Shown here in pieces: positions 47,013 through 58,178 of a DNA stretch of 64,000 nucleotides. How positions within the stretch are numbered: the first letter of the stretch is position 1; each line of letters opens with the position of its first letter. The position numbers and the translations under genes were made by a program. Source of the DNA: Annona cherimola (taxonomy: Eukaryota; Streptophyta; Magnoliopsida; Magnoliales; Annonaceae); assembly GCA_030490835.1 (NCBI GenBank), contig CM059972.1, forward strand, positions 36,187,452 to 36,251,451, written 5' to 3'. The notes beneath the pieces were generated by a model. That model searched no databases, was not told the DNA's origin, and saw only the letters and a program-made list of their open reading frames with translations.

Positions 47013-47651
47013 CTAAGTAACACCAAATTCAATCGATATTACTATAAAATTTCTTAAAATATAAATCATACCTGTAACCCTCTTTTCCTCCTGCTTTTGT
47101 GACTCATTGTAAGTTGATGCATGCATTTGCACTAACTTTGTAGAGCTTTCCAGTCGTTTGGTCTTTATAGCTTTCTTTTGTTGCTCCAATCTTACAAGTC
47201 CGGGTGCTCTTTGTACCTTGTTTGGGCATTTTAAGGACATGTGTCCTACATGGCCACAATCGAAACATTGTTTCTCTCGTATTTCACTTCTTTTACAATT
47301 TCTTACCACATGACCTACCTGACCGCATTTACAACATTTATTTGAACCCTTTAAACATTCTCCGAAGTGACAGTTGTGACAATTTTAACAAATTCGGGCA
47401 CATATCCTATTATACCATGATTTCGTTTCTCTTGTCACTGTTTTCTTAATTCTTTCTTTTCCTACATTTTGTTTCTTGGTACTAAGATCCAATTGTTCTT
47501 TCTGTTGTTGAGATTCTTGGGTCTTTAGTGTTTCTATCCCATTGTCGTCAACTCCTATACTTTTTTCACCCTTTTCTCGTTGATCTATGGGTTCTTCATC
47601 TGCCACTGCCTTTCCTTTATTCAGTCTAGCTCTCGCTCTTATGATAGACAT
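47013..47651 (-). pseudogene. gag: Capsid-less gag remnant with zinc knuckles, copy 2
   Basis: Same start (MSIIRARARLNKGKAV) and same end as copy 1, but 309 bases (103 codons) shorter through an in-frame deletion that joins QREKGEK to SIGVDDNG. The helical N-terminal part is thus lost. A stop near 47385 falls in the first knuckle (CARIC then NCHNCHFGEC), while the Gln codon that is a stop in copy 1 is intact here (47319-47321). The third knuckle reads CFDCGHVGHMSLKC. The two copies therefore carry different disabling changes. Confidence 0.8.
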
Positions 47652-48520
47652 AATTCCTTTTTATACATAAGAAAAATATATCAGTACACCAATATACTTT
47701 TTTTTTCATCTCATCACAACATATATTGTAATATATTCAATAAACCATTTTAACAGATGGGTTAATAATAATCACATCCATTCCACTTATACCTTCTATA
47801 CTATCATAAACAATTTCCTACCATCTTTGAGTAACATTTTCTTATCAGCTTATTATATCCATCCATCATATTTAATAGAAAGAATCAATAACAATTCTTT
47901 CTTTCTCATATATAGTTATCATACAAGTAGTTGTACTTGTATGTTACTCTTTTTCATATTCATTTATTATACAAGTAGTTACACTTGTATATTATAAGTA
48001 TTTTTATACCTAAACATAATATGTCCCTTTATCCTTCAAAAGTCAAAAGAAACTTTTATTAATTTCATCTGCCACTTTCTTACTAAATAAGTATTATCTA
48101 GTAAGAATGCTTATGCTAGACCAATTAGGTCTCTTTTTTTTTGAGTTTCTTATTATTCATAATTCTTAATATATAATTATCAAATCATCGAAGAAGGATT
48201 CCTCGACTACACACTTACCTTGAGTTCAGCTCTTTCGATCACTAATCCTGTCAATCATAAAAGATGGAGTTAGAACTACATATAACATGTATTCCTTAAA
48301 TATCCACCTTCTATCTATATTTTTCTGAGATCTTACCTTTTTCCTACTTTTCTTTTTAACATCACTTTTTCATAGTATTTTCCACTATGAATCACCTATC
48401 TATCAAAATGTCATAGCAATTTGCTATAATTGTGACAAATCATCATATGTTCATACAATCTTAAAATCAACACATCATAAATATATCATATAATTTCAAT
48501 CTATCCTTTTCATCATTTTT
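47652..48520 (-). other. Untranslated region, internal 2
   Basis: Nearly the same as 40061-40940, with one short deletion near 48430. No gene seen. Confidence 0.55.
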
Positions 48521-48700
48521 CCTATACTTATTCACCAATTCTTGTTCTGATATCTAGCTCTTTGATATCAAATCCTTTCTTTCCACGCCATTTTACCAAT
48601 CCTTGCTTTGATATCATGCTCAGTGGCATCAAATCTATCCTTTCATCATCCTTTAGTTTCTCCTTCTCCTGCCTATTTATCAATCCTTGCTCTGATACCA
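48521..48700 (-). repeat. PBS-like repeat array with true PBS, internal 2
   Basis: True PBS at 48689-48700 (TGGTATCAGAGC, minus strand). Degenerate copies end at 48616 (CCAATCCTTGCTTTGATATCA) and about 48554 (CCAATTCTTGTTCTGATATC). The arrangement is the same as in internal 1, so it predates the tandem array. Confidence 0.65.
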
Positions 48701-48705
48701 ACTTC

Positions 48706-51700
48706 TGTGGCACCCCCGAACTGAGCATCACAACCTTACCTCAAGATCTATTTTCGATTGGTAATTGTGATCAGGATTGTTGCCCTGAACACGCTGCAGG
48801 TTCTTAATTTGATTACGTCCAATTTTTTTTTTCGTTTCCTTCATCATATAAGCACATACTTGTCATCATCCATAGTGGACTCATCCATATCATCATAAAA
48901 TTTGTCATACAAGTATCTTTACTCTCATATTATAGGCAGCATATATATTCATAAATAGAAATTCACGTAGAATTTTATACATAATCACTTATCTATTTAC
49001 ATCATACATAATCAATCTCATTTCATTATAAGCAATACATTTCTTCCTTCATTCTTCAAACATACCAATACCTTTTAGCTTTGCTCCTTCCCTCGAGCCT
49101 TAAACTTGTATAAGGTTGGAAAAACAAAACGTGAGTGATAAACTCAGTAAGCAAGCATCATTTTTTTTTCATTTAAATGCATCCCTTGCCCATTAGGTAG
49201 GAGACACTTATCAAGTGATCAACTACCAATAGGAAGGAACCTTTTATAGAAATCTTCTTTTTAATACACTCATAAAACTTTGTGCATATCCCCATTTCGA
49301 GGATTTTCAAAAGTGATGTCTATGCATCTAAACCATTTTTCATGGGAACAATTGTTTGTCCCAAAATATTTTTCATCTATCATGAGGACATGTCTATGTC
49401 CAAAAATATTTTTCATATGGCATGAGGAAAATTATATGTCCTAAAACATTTTTCTTATAACCTTTTGCTCATGAGGACATTTAAATTTCTATATAACCCA
49501 ACTCGAGGTTAATTAAAAGCAATGCATGTGCATAGAAATCTTTTATCTATGTGGAAATTCTCATGTCCATAAATATTTTTCCATATAAACCTCTTTTAAC
49601 CCGCATATGGTATCTTTTGAAAACTAAACATAAATCCATTTCAAGCCAACACAAATCCATTTAAAACCAAACAGAGTAGGTGCCCATTTTGGGACTTTTT
49701 AAAACATAAGGAACATATGTGTGTTCCAAAAACATATGGATATGTGTCTCTGACCCTCAGGTTGGTGACACTTAACAAGTGATCATCCTCCCCTAGGAAA
49801 GAAACCATTCATGTGACTACACCGCTAGCTAGGCGGTTGGCCATGATCCTGCTCCCATTTCAAAGAGGGCGCCGCCGTCCTCCAGCCTTCCCCTAAGCGA
49901 CTCGGCTACAGGTAGAGGTGAGCTCTGGTTCTCGACCATTTTGGTCCGTAACCACCTCAACCATGAGCCTAGTACATCATTTTGTGCACACTCGTATGCT
50001 AGCAATGATTTTAACAAAATTTATCCCAGTCATTTGACTGGGCTCTTTTTCAAGCCTCAGCTTGATATGTATAAAGCCAACTTAGTCCGCAGACTATGCC
50101 CTTCTCGAATTGAGAACTAGGCTGGATTATTTTGTAAAGAAAATAAAATATTTTAAACCACTCAGTCCGCAGACTATGCCCCTCTCAAATTGAGAACTAG
50201 GCGTGGTTTTTTTGAAAATAAAACATTTTTGTAAATTATTTTCAAATCCTGATGTTAGGATGACCACCCTTAAAGATTTTAGAAATATTTTAATAAATCC
50301 ATTTTACCAAACATTTGAAATATTTGAGAAGACAATATTTTGCAAAACTTTAATGATTTGCTAAATAACTTTTGAAATTCTCATTTTAAGAAGCTTTTGA
50401 ACTAATTCAAAACTCGTGGAAACAAAACTTTTCTTAATAACATTTTTTTGAGCAAAACATATGCAACTCACTTCTATCCACTGTAATGGCATTATCTATT
50501 TTGTCCACGTCACTTCCTTGTTACTTTTATATATAGAGGAGTTTGCATAATCTTTTGATCATTATTTAAACATAAAATCCACCAAATGTTTTTGTAAGAC
50601 TGGCCACCCTTAAATCTTTTTATAACATCGGAGTAAAGCATCTTCAAAGTGTTACAACTCTAAGAGTTGTAAAGTACCTTGATAGACTATTTCAAAACAC
50701 CTATATAAATCTCAAAATATGTATACAAATTCAATTTATGAAATTTAAAGAAAACCATTTCAAAACATCTATTTATTTCTAGAAACCATTTTGTAAAGAA
50801 TTACATTTTCAATAAAACTCTTTATAAACCACCCTTGTATGAACTTGCTTATATTAAAATCATCATAAAACCCACATCATATTTTAAAGATCTAAGCTTG
50901 CTTACTCTATAAGCAATTCTCCACATCATTAATATAAACATGATCAAGTAATTTTAATACTTGAATATAAACATTGTGCTTGAAAATTCACGTACTTATC
51001 TCGTAAGAAATTATGAAACTAACTTATTAAAGGAAGTTCATAAATTTCATAAGATTCCTTTGAAACAATATTTTGGAAAGCTCACTTGCTTACTTGTAAG
51101 CAAACTCTTTAAAATAATTGAAATAAGCATTTCCAATCTTGGCAACACTTGTGATAAAATAATTATTTTAAGAAGTATTGCTTGTTTCCCATGAAACAAT
51201 CCTTAAAGCATTTTATTTCAGCTATCATTTTCAAAACATAGGAGGAAATAAATATTTTGGAAAGTTCGCTTGCTTACCTTGATCACGTGAGCTTCCCTGG
51301 TCAACCCTTTCTTTGCCTTTGCCTATACATGTAGAATGATATAACATTCATGTAAATTCAATTTGCTTGCATTCACTTAGTTTTCCAACCCATTTTCATA
51401 AATATTCATAACCCGCTTGAATTCTAAGTCGGGTATACATACATAACATACTTATGTATCAACTAGTCATTTCATCACATGTTCAATTCCCATATTTAGG
51501 GTAACATTTATACATGTTATAACACATTCATGAATCATTCATTTGTCATCAGATAAAGTGATAAACTTTCAACTTGTCATTTTTCAAATATTGTTCATAA
51601 TTCACATATTGTGCTTATTCTTAAGCACTTAATTAATATCATAAACCCCATTTATTAATCTCAAATTGTGGGGTTATTCAAACAGAAATATATTTCATGT

Positions 51701-53813
51701 GTTTCATCACATTTTTCATGCACTTTTTCATATTAACCTTTCGATTAAACCATTTATAATTTTCACATACTCATCTCTTCAAATACGTTCATTTCATAAT
51801 ACATAATTCATGTGTTTCTTAAAATTTTTCAAATCAGCAACTTGGCTTCTAATTCAGCATGATTATACACCTAAATTAAAACTTATTTAGTTTATTTTCA
51901 TGGATTTTTAATCCACTAATCATAGGTTTCCAAAACAGCAATTTTGGAACCCATTTTTCACTCGTGTAATGTGTCTTTTATCATATAACCCTAAACAGTT
52001 TCATAAATCCGAAATTTCATAAATTAATCCAAAGTTTCCTAACCCAAATCTAGGTTATTAACATATTTAAATCTGGATCATTTCTGTATAGATTTCATAT
52101 TTCTTTTTGATTTTTTTCTCCAACTATCCACATATGCTGAAATCGGGCGTACTAAATTCTCAAAAACTTTAATTAATATCAAAAAAATTAGTTTTGATCT
52201 GAAATATCTAAAATACCTTAATAACTAAATGAAATAAATTTAATAAAATTTTCATCTCGAAATATTAACATAATATATTTATTTTGGCATTTTCACTGTG
52301 CTGGACAGTGTTGGGAGTTTAGGGTCAACCTTAATCACGCGAATTATGGGCATATTTATACCCATCAAAACATAAATTTTATTTTTTTTATGCGATCCCC
52401 AATATTTCTTATATATTTTATAAAATTTTCAGCCATAAATTCCTTTTATGAAAATTATTAAAAATCATTTTCTACAGCTGATCCTGTCACCCGTTTTACC
52501 TTGTTTAGGTTAATATTCTCAGATATTTAATTTGATGCTGGATCATCCTTTTAAGCTGAAAAATCTGGTCGTTCCTTAATCACTCCATAATGATTCTTTA
52601 AAACAAGTTTCATGCTAAAATTCATCCATTTACTGTCTCGTTCATATTTTAGTTTACAACATCATATAAATTCCATATTTGAGGTATAAAATCAAAATAA
52701 TCATATACTTACTTGATTAAATGGTAATCCCTCCTTTTCCCCTTTCTTTTCTTCTCTTTTCTTTCTCCTTGGTTGGATTAGATGCTAGGACGTGAGCTGC
52801 TACCTTGGGGTGCAAGTTTCAGCACTTAGAAAAATTTCCAAATCCCTTCTCTCACAAATGGACGTGCCCCCTTAATAGAGCTGGATTTTCCAGCTTGTGG
52901 GCCCACTTGTGCTGCATTTTCCACAGATAATTAATATGTGCTTATCCCCTTAGCTGACATGGCAACTTGTGGGCCATTGAAATTATTTTTTTCTTAATTA
53001 AAAAATTGCTAATTATCCATTGCATTAAATCATCCCAAATCTGTCCACCAGATCACGTCCACAATCAGCTGCTGTTTTCTAATTTTTTCAACGAATTTTG
53101 CAGCCATTAAAGGAACATTTATATTCCCTAATACCTAGGCTAACTATCCATGCATTTAGAAATTTTTAAAAAATAAAAAAAATCACATTTTGACCACTTG
53201 AACGGTCACATTTTTCTGCTCCATTTTCTGATGCCTATGCACGTCCCTGCTTTGTAGCAGCTTATCTTATCATTATTAATTTTTTTACAGATTTATTTAA
53301 TTAGGCATTTAATTACCTAGTAGTTTAGGGAATTTAGGGTCATTTTATCTTAATAAAAAATTATAAAATATACATAGAGCTGGCAAACCATCCACATCAT
53401 CCAAGAGGCATGTTGCTGTCCATTTTTTCTTTTTCCATTCAATGGTCCAGATCTGCCCTTTTAGATCCGAATTTCACTTTAATTTAATGTATATTTATCC
53501 TAATTAACTCATAGTTTAATTTGGGTATTTATTTTATTAAAAATATTTAACAAAAATCCACTTTAGGGGCTGGTTTGGACGTCCCTGCTTGCCATGTAAG
53601 CTACTCTCCCCTATGCTAATCACTTTGTGGTATAAAAAGTTAAAAGAATTAATCCTAATTTCGTGCAAGACTAATCCCATAATCATTTTCATGATCAAAT
53701 CCTTTCATAACCTTAATCTCATAATTTTAACCGTCCATTTCAAATTTCATCTTAATCCGACTTTTCTAACTCAAGTTATGATCATTTTAAATTTTGGACG
53801 GTGATGATCAATT
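48706..53813 (-). repeat. Giant LTR 3, interrupted by the Copia element
   Basis: It follows the plan of LTRs 1 and 2 (17-nt block 48771-48787, GC-rich block 49818-49950, donor 52707-52712) up to GACGGTGATGATCAATT, where the Copia LTR begins at 53814. In LTR2 the same site (46148-46164) continues ATCATCAAAATT. The rest lies beyond the window. Confidence 0.85.
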
Positions 53814-55677
53814 TGTTGGTCCCGAGTTGATGGAAAAACCCAAGAGGGGAGGGGTGAATTGGGTATTTAAAAAATTTATATCTTAAACAGAAACTTAACT
53901 CCGGATTAATCCAGTCCCCTTAATGAAGAAACGAAATGGAAAGCAATGTAATGTAAATGGCAGAAATATAAATCAAGTACACAGGATTTTTATAGTGGTT
54001 CGGGCAACCTCTCTACTCCACTCTTCCAAGCTCACACTCCTTGTGACTTGGGTTCCACTATTGTATTCTCTCAATACAATTAGAGCCACTGCTCTCTTCT
54101 AGATTCCAGCTCTAGGGGGCATCAACAAATCACAGCACAAGTAGGTGATGAGTTACACTCCAATCACACACTACTTTGCTTACACTTGATCTTAGTTCCT
54201 CAAACTAAATCAAGTTCAACACATACAAAAGAAACAATTAAAAAACTACACTTTACAGTTGTGTAGAAGCAGTTTGGCGCAGAGAAGAACTTGTTGAATT
54301 GGCTTTGAATGATCAGTAGTTGAGCTCTTGCAGTTTGAAGCAAAGTTCTTCCTCTTTGATTGGCTTGATCTCTTTAAAGCTCTTGTAGATGGTAGTTATG
54401 CACACTTAATGATTCTCAGCTACTTCCCTCGTCCACCATGAATGCCTTTTATAATTTTGGAGGGAATCCGAACGTTAGAAGGTAGGTGGCGCGCATTTAA
54501 TGCGCCAACGTTTGAATAAATTCCGACCGTTGCGACCCAAGTCGCATGTGGAGTCGACTTCGGATGCGACTTCGCCCAAGTCGCAGATGGAGTCGACTTC
54601 GGGTGCGACTTCGCTTCTCCGTCGCAACTTCAAGTTCCAGTCAGGGTCGACTTGGGCATCGACTTGACCCAAGTCGCAGGTGAAGTCGACTTCGGGTGCG
54701 ACTTTTCCTTGTCAGTTTCCAAGTCTGAGTCTTGAGTCGACTTTGGCTTCCGACTTCAACTCAAGTCGATCATGGAGTCGACTTGGGTTGCGACTTGACT
54801 TGGTCTTCGCCAATAATGCCTTGATCCTCATTTGATTTTGCTTCTATCTTGCTTGGCTTTCTTCCTTTAGTCCTTTTAATTGTCAAGTGGCTCCTCATAC
54901 TTGTGATTTATGAAGCGCTTGACCTTGATCCATCTTGGATTTGCTTGAACCTTGTAGAACTTAGGAGAGCTTGAGTCCTTGCATGATATATTTATGCACC
55001 TTGCTTGCTTTGGAGTCGTTTGATCTTCATATCTTGAATATATCTTCATTTGGAAGCAAACTTGAAAATTTGCCTTGGACTTGATAGACTTGATTTGAAC
55101 TTGAACTTGAATCTCAAGAATACTCAAGTTAATCTTGAACATGGACTTTGCATATTACTTGGATTTGAGAAAGTCCAAATAGATTCTTGGAATGAGCTTG
55201 GGAATGCATCTTTCAAGTCTGAACTTCTCAAGTCGAAGATGAAGTCGACCTTGTCTGCGACTTCACCCAAGTCGCACCTGGAGTCGACTTCGTCTGCGAC
55301 TTGGGCAGCTTTGTGCCCCAAAATCAGGTCTGGACAGTTTTTCTCGACTGAAGTCGATAGTGAGGTCGACTTCGTTTGCGACTTGGCTTCCCAAGTCGCA
55401 AGTGGAGTCGACTTAGCCTGCGACTTCACCTGCTATTCTTCCAGTTTTGATTTTTCCTTTGAAGTTCTGTTTCAAGTTGGTAATGGAGTCGACTTTGGGA
55501 TCGACTTCACCCTAAGTCGAAGTCCAAGTCGACTTGGGGATCGACTTGACTATTTCAGTTTCTTAAAATATTTGGCAAACTCATTAGTATACTTGATATA
55601 CTCAAATTAGTCTTTGTTAATCATCAAAACTCATGCTTTGATCAATTTTTGTTTTGTTTTGAACATTGTTTCCAACA
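53814..55677 (-). repeat. 3' LTR of the Copia element (1864 bp)
   Basis: TGTTGGTCCC to TTTCCAACA. It holds twelve GTCGAC sites in two clusters (about 54540-54790 and 55235-55550), the TATA box TTATAAAAGG on the minus strand (about 54445-54454), and is followed by the polypurine tract. Reading frames across the clusters (54475-54672, 55050-55610, 55124-55429) are repeat artefacts. Confidence 0.93.
54540..55550. repeat. GTCGAC palindrome clusters of the Copia 3' LTR
   Basis: Units of the form AAGTCGCA-n-GAGTCGACTTC-n-TGCGACTT. The outer arms are complementary and the centre is the 6-base palindrome GTCGAC. There are twelve GTCGAC centres in this LTR. Confidence 0.85.
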
Positions 55678-55692
55678 ATCTCCCCCTTTTTG
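55678..55692 (-). other. Polypurine tract of the Copia element
   Basis: The minus strand reads CAAAAAGGGGGAGAT immediately before TGTTGGAAACAATG. A second PPT-like run, AAAAAGGGGGAGAA, is at about 56008-56021. Multiple PPT copies near the 3' end are a described Sirevirus trait. Confidence 0.85.
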
Positions 55693-56020
55693 ATGATTGA
55701 CAAAAGTTAATTTGAGTTGATAACTTTCAATCAAAGACGTGTTCTTTAAAAAGAAACAGAGCATTGTCATATAGTTCAAAACATATTCATTTCATTTAAC
55801 GTAGAGTTCATATTGAATACTTTTCAAGCAAAGCATACCTTTTAAGCAAAGTATAGAAACAATCATTAACAGGTTTATCATTTATAAAGCATCTTTCATA
55901 TATATCAAGATTCATTTTACAAAATTTCAAAGTAAGCAAAAATGAAACCCTAGATACAAACTGCCCAACCAAAAAAAACTTAAACCTAATCTATCTTAAT
56001 CTATCTTCTCCCCCTTTTTG

Positions 56021-57631
56021 TCAATCTATCAAAAATGATTCAATTACCAAAGACTTGGTAAATTGAAATTGGGAAATGGGATAGACAGATTGAGTTGGTT
56101 TGATGGGACGGACATGGGCTGATGAGTAGAAGGAGGAAACGGGTGCGGGAGACGGCTCACGATGAACTGAACCTGATTCGAAGGGATCAAGTTCAGGCAT
56201 GGGTAGCTTCTTGTGACGGCCTGAGGCGAGATGATATCGGATGGTACGCAATTCCCGATCGATTCGATCCTGTCGGAAATGCATATCCGGAAGTGCATTT
56301 AGAACTCCGGTGACAAGACTTGTCATCCGGTTCTCTTCTTGCCCCATTTCTTCTCGGATGGCAACGATTTCATCTCTCAGAACCTTCAAGGTGACCTCCT
56401 CAGATGAAGTTGGAGGCGCCCGTTCACGTGCAGCAGATCCTTATGGAGAATAGGATCCGTACGATATGGGAGATGCGGGTTCTTCTTGAGCAGGCGGTGC
56501 TTCGGGAGGTTGCTCCCCCTCAGCTTGTGCATGGTCCTCATGCTCTCTAGCTGGCTCGCCTAGCTTCTCCCTGATTCGATCATCTCTGAATTGTTCCAGG
56601 TTGATTTTCATTCTTTGGAGCAGAGCCTTGTTGATGGCGTTCGTCGTTTTGGGGACTTAAAATGGTTCCCCGTCAATATCTACCTCGAACCGCTCAAGGA
56701 TTCTCGTGATCCAGGATCCGTAAGGTAGTACACCTCTTGGATTATCTTTCTTGCATGCCAAGGCTTCTAGAAATAGCCTGGGAAGGCTGATCTTGACTTT
56801 ATTTATTAACTTCCACAGGATCATAGCTTCTTGTGGATTCAATTAATTTCTCCCGCCCCCTTTTGGATAGATACAGTGGGCGATTAGCAGACGGAGGACT
56901 CTGAGCCTAGGAGAAAGATCCATGTAATGCAAAAACTTTGTGCCCGCATGGTACTTATTGCTCTTTGTCAGCTCGTTGTAGATTTTGCCCATTGTCAGGT
57001 CATTAGGAAGTCGTTCTTCTTCATAGGGTACTTGAAGAATGCTCCCGATTCTCCTTAAGGCTTCATCTTGATTTGGGTTATTTATTGAACCCAGATACAT
57101 CTCGCTTCCTTTGACATAGGCTGAGAAATTGGTATCATCCCATAAATAGTAGAAGAGTCTAGTGAGATCGGGATAGATCCTTTCGTCAGATTTTAGCAGT
57201 TGTGTCCAACCTTGGAAGTCAAGCAACTCTTCTATATCAAACTCATAGTCGCTGAGAAATTTGAAATCGATGATCTTGGGAATGAATACCTTCCGCTCAT
57301 AGAAATGTTTGTAGAAGCGGGTATGTTGCTGCTCAGTCTTGAAATAGGTCGTGGGCATTGTCAAGACTTGCCCTTTCTTGATAGGAATTCTTGAGGTGGA
57401 TGAGCTTTGAGGTTGACTTTCCGACCTCGGAACTTGATCAGACGATTGATTAGTGGTTTGAAATCGAACCCGTCTACCCGTTGATGTCGATGGTTCTTCT
57501 CTAGCCCTTTTTGCCGGTGTCCTCTGTCTTCTAGGGACATCTTCTTCTGTGTTGGATTGGGAAGGTCTGGGCACTGGTCTTTGGGTTGGCTTTTTGACTG
57601 CTAGCTTTAGGAGTCTAGCTTTCGGTGCCAT
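56021..57631 (-). pseudogene. Post-pol ORF with plant transposon-protein-like domain (Copia)
   Basis: One reading frame of about 536 codons from 57631, broken by in-frame stops at 56843, 56657 and about 56443. Residues 1-95 are basic and Pro/Ser-rich (MAPKARLLKLAVKKPTQRP). Residues about 100-255 contain HTRFYKHFYERKVFIP, FDIEELLDFQGWTQLLK, DLTRLFYYLWD and YVKGSEMYLG, arranged like the domain of the Athila-like post-pol ORF (28766-29147). The far C-terminus is acidic and then has a helix with EIVAIREEMGQEENRM. It sits where Sireviruses may carry an env-like ORF. I see no signal peptide or transmembrane segment, so an envelope role is not supported. Function unknown. Confidence 0.7.
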
Positions 57632-57880
57632 TGGAAACAGGGAGTAACAGAGAGAGAGAGAGATGGTTGGCCGGAGAGAGGGATCTGTCGAAAAGAGAAG
57701 GGAGGCAATGGCGAGAGCAGAGATCTGCCGGAGAGAGAAAAGACAGCTGGTTGCCGAGGTTTTGCGAAGGATACAAATCGCCGGAGAGGAAGAAGAACAG
57801 GGAATTGGGCGGGAAATGGGAAAGAAGGAAGAAGAAAGGAAAGAAAAAGAAGGAGAGAGAGAAGAGGAACGGTCGCGCGC
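57632..57880 (-). promoter_or_regulatory. Pyrimidine-rich leader upstream of the Copia post-pol ORF
   Basis: On the ORF strand about 230 bases are strongly C/T-rich (plus strand: AGAGAGAGAGAG, GGAAAGAAGGAAGAAG and similar). This looks like a plant 5' untranslated leader or splice-acceptor tract and may let the ORF be expressed separately. The plus-strand frames 57625-57906 and 57663-57902 are mirror images of this low-complexity tract. Confidence 0.4.
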
Positions 57881-58070
57881 TCGCGAAGTCGACTTGCCCT
57901 AGGTGAAGTTGACTTCGGTCCCTCGGAGTCGACTTCGTAATAATGCGGAGTCGACTTCGACCCTGTGGAGTCGACTTTGCTGTTGAAGCGGAGTCGACTT
58001 CACTTTCCCAAGTCGACTTGGCGGAGTCGACTTGGCTCCCATGGAGTCGACTTGACCCATCGACTTGACC
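57881..58070. repeat. Internal GTCGAC array between pol and the post-pol ORF
   Basis: Eight GTCGAC sites in about 160 bases, mostly as GGAGTCGACTT. The same motif dominates the LTR but without the longer TGCGACTT arms. It ends just after the pol stop. Confidence 0.85.
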
Positions 58071-58178
58071 TTTTCAGATTTTAATTTCTTGTTTGATATT
58101 TCCTAATTTAGCTCTATCATCCCCATATCATTCCTAATTTTATAAAATGATTCCTTGGCTAGTGGTTTGGTAAAGATA

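Larger units (their letters stand above)
32662..53813 (-). mobile_element. Tandem array of giant-LTR, pol-less Gypsy elements (three LTRs, two internals)
   Basis: The order is LTR1 (32662-38673), internal 1 (38674-41125), LTR2 (41126-46574), internal 2 (46575-48705), LTR3 (48706 to at least 53813, then the Copia insertion). All are in the same orientation. Each internal starts with a polypurine tract, holds a gag remnant, and ends with a PBS-like repeat array and initiator tRNA-Met PBS. LTR2 is shared by the two internals, the hallmark of unequal recombination between LTRs of identical elements. LTRs of 5.4-6.0 kb against internals of 2.1-2.5 kb place it in the LARD/TR-GAG type of elements. 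LTRs 1-3 are alike along their whole length apart from small indels. Any end of the array lies beyond the window. Confidence 0.85.

Noticed and set aside
54540..54800. Regularly spaced repeats as a possible CRISPR array
   Set aside because: Units are irregular, palindromic and without unique spacers, and they lie in a plant LTR.
56021..57631. Envelope glycoprotein gene in the Copia element
   Set aside because: The position fits, but no signal peptide, transmembrane helix or cysteine/glycosylation pattern is visible; the domain resembles the plant transposon-protein family.
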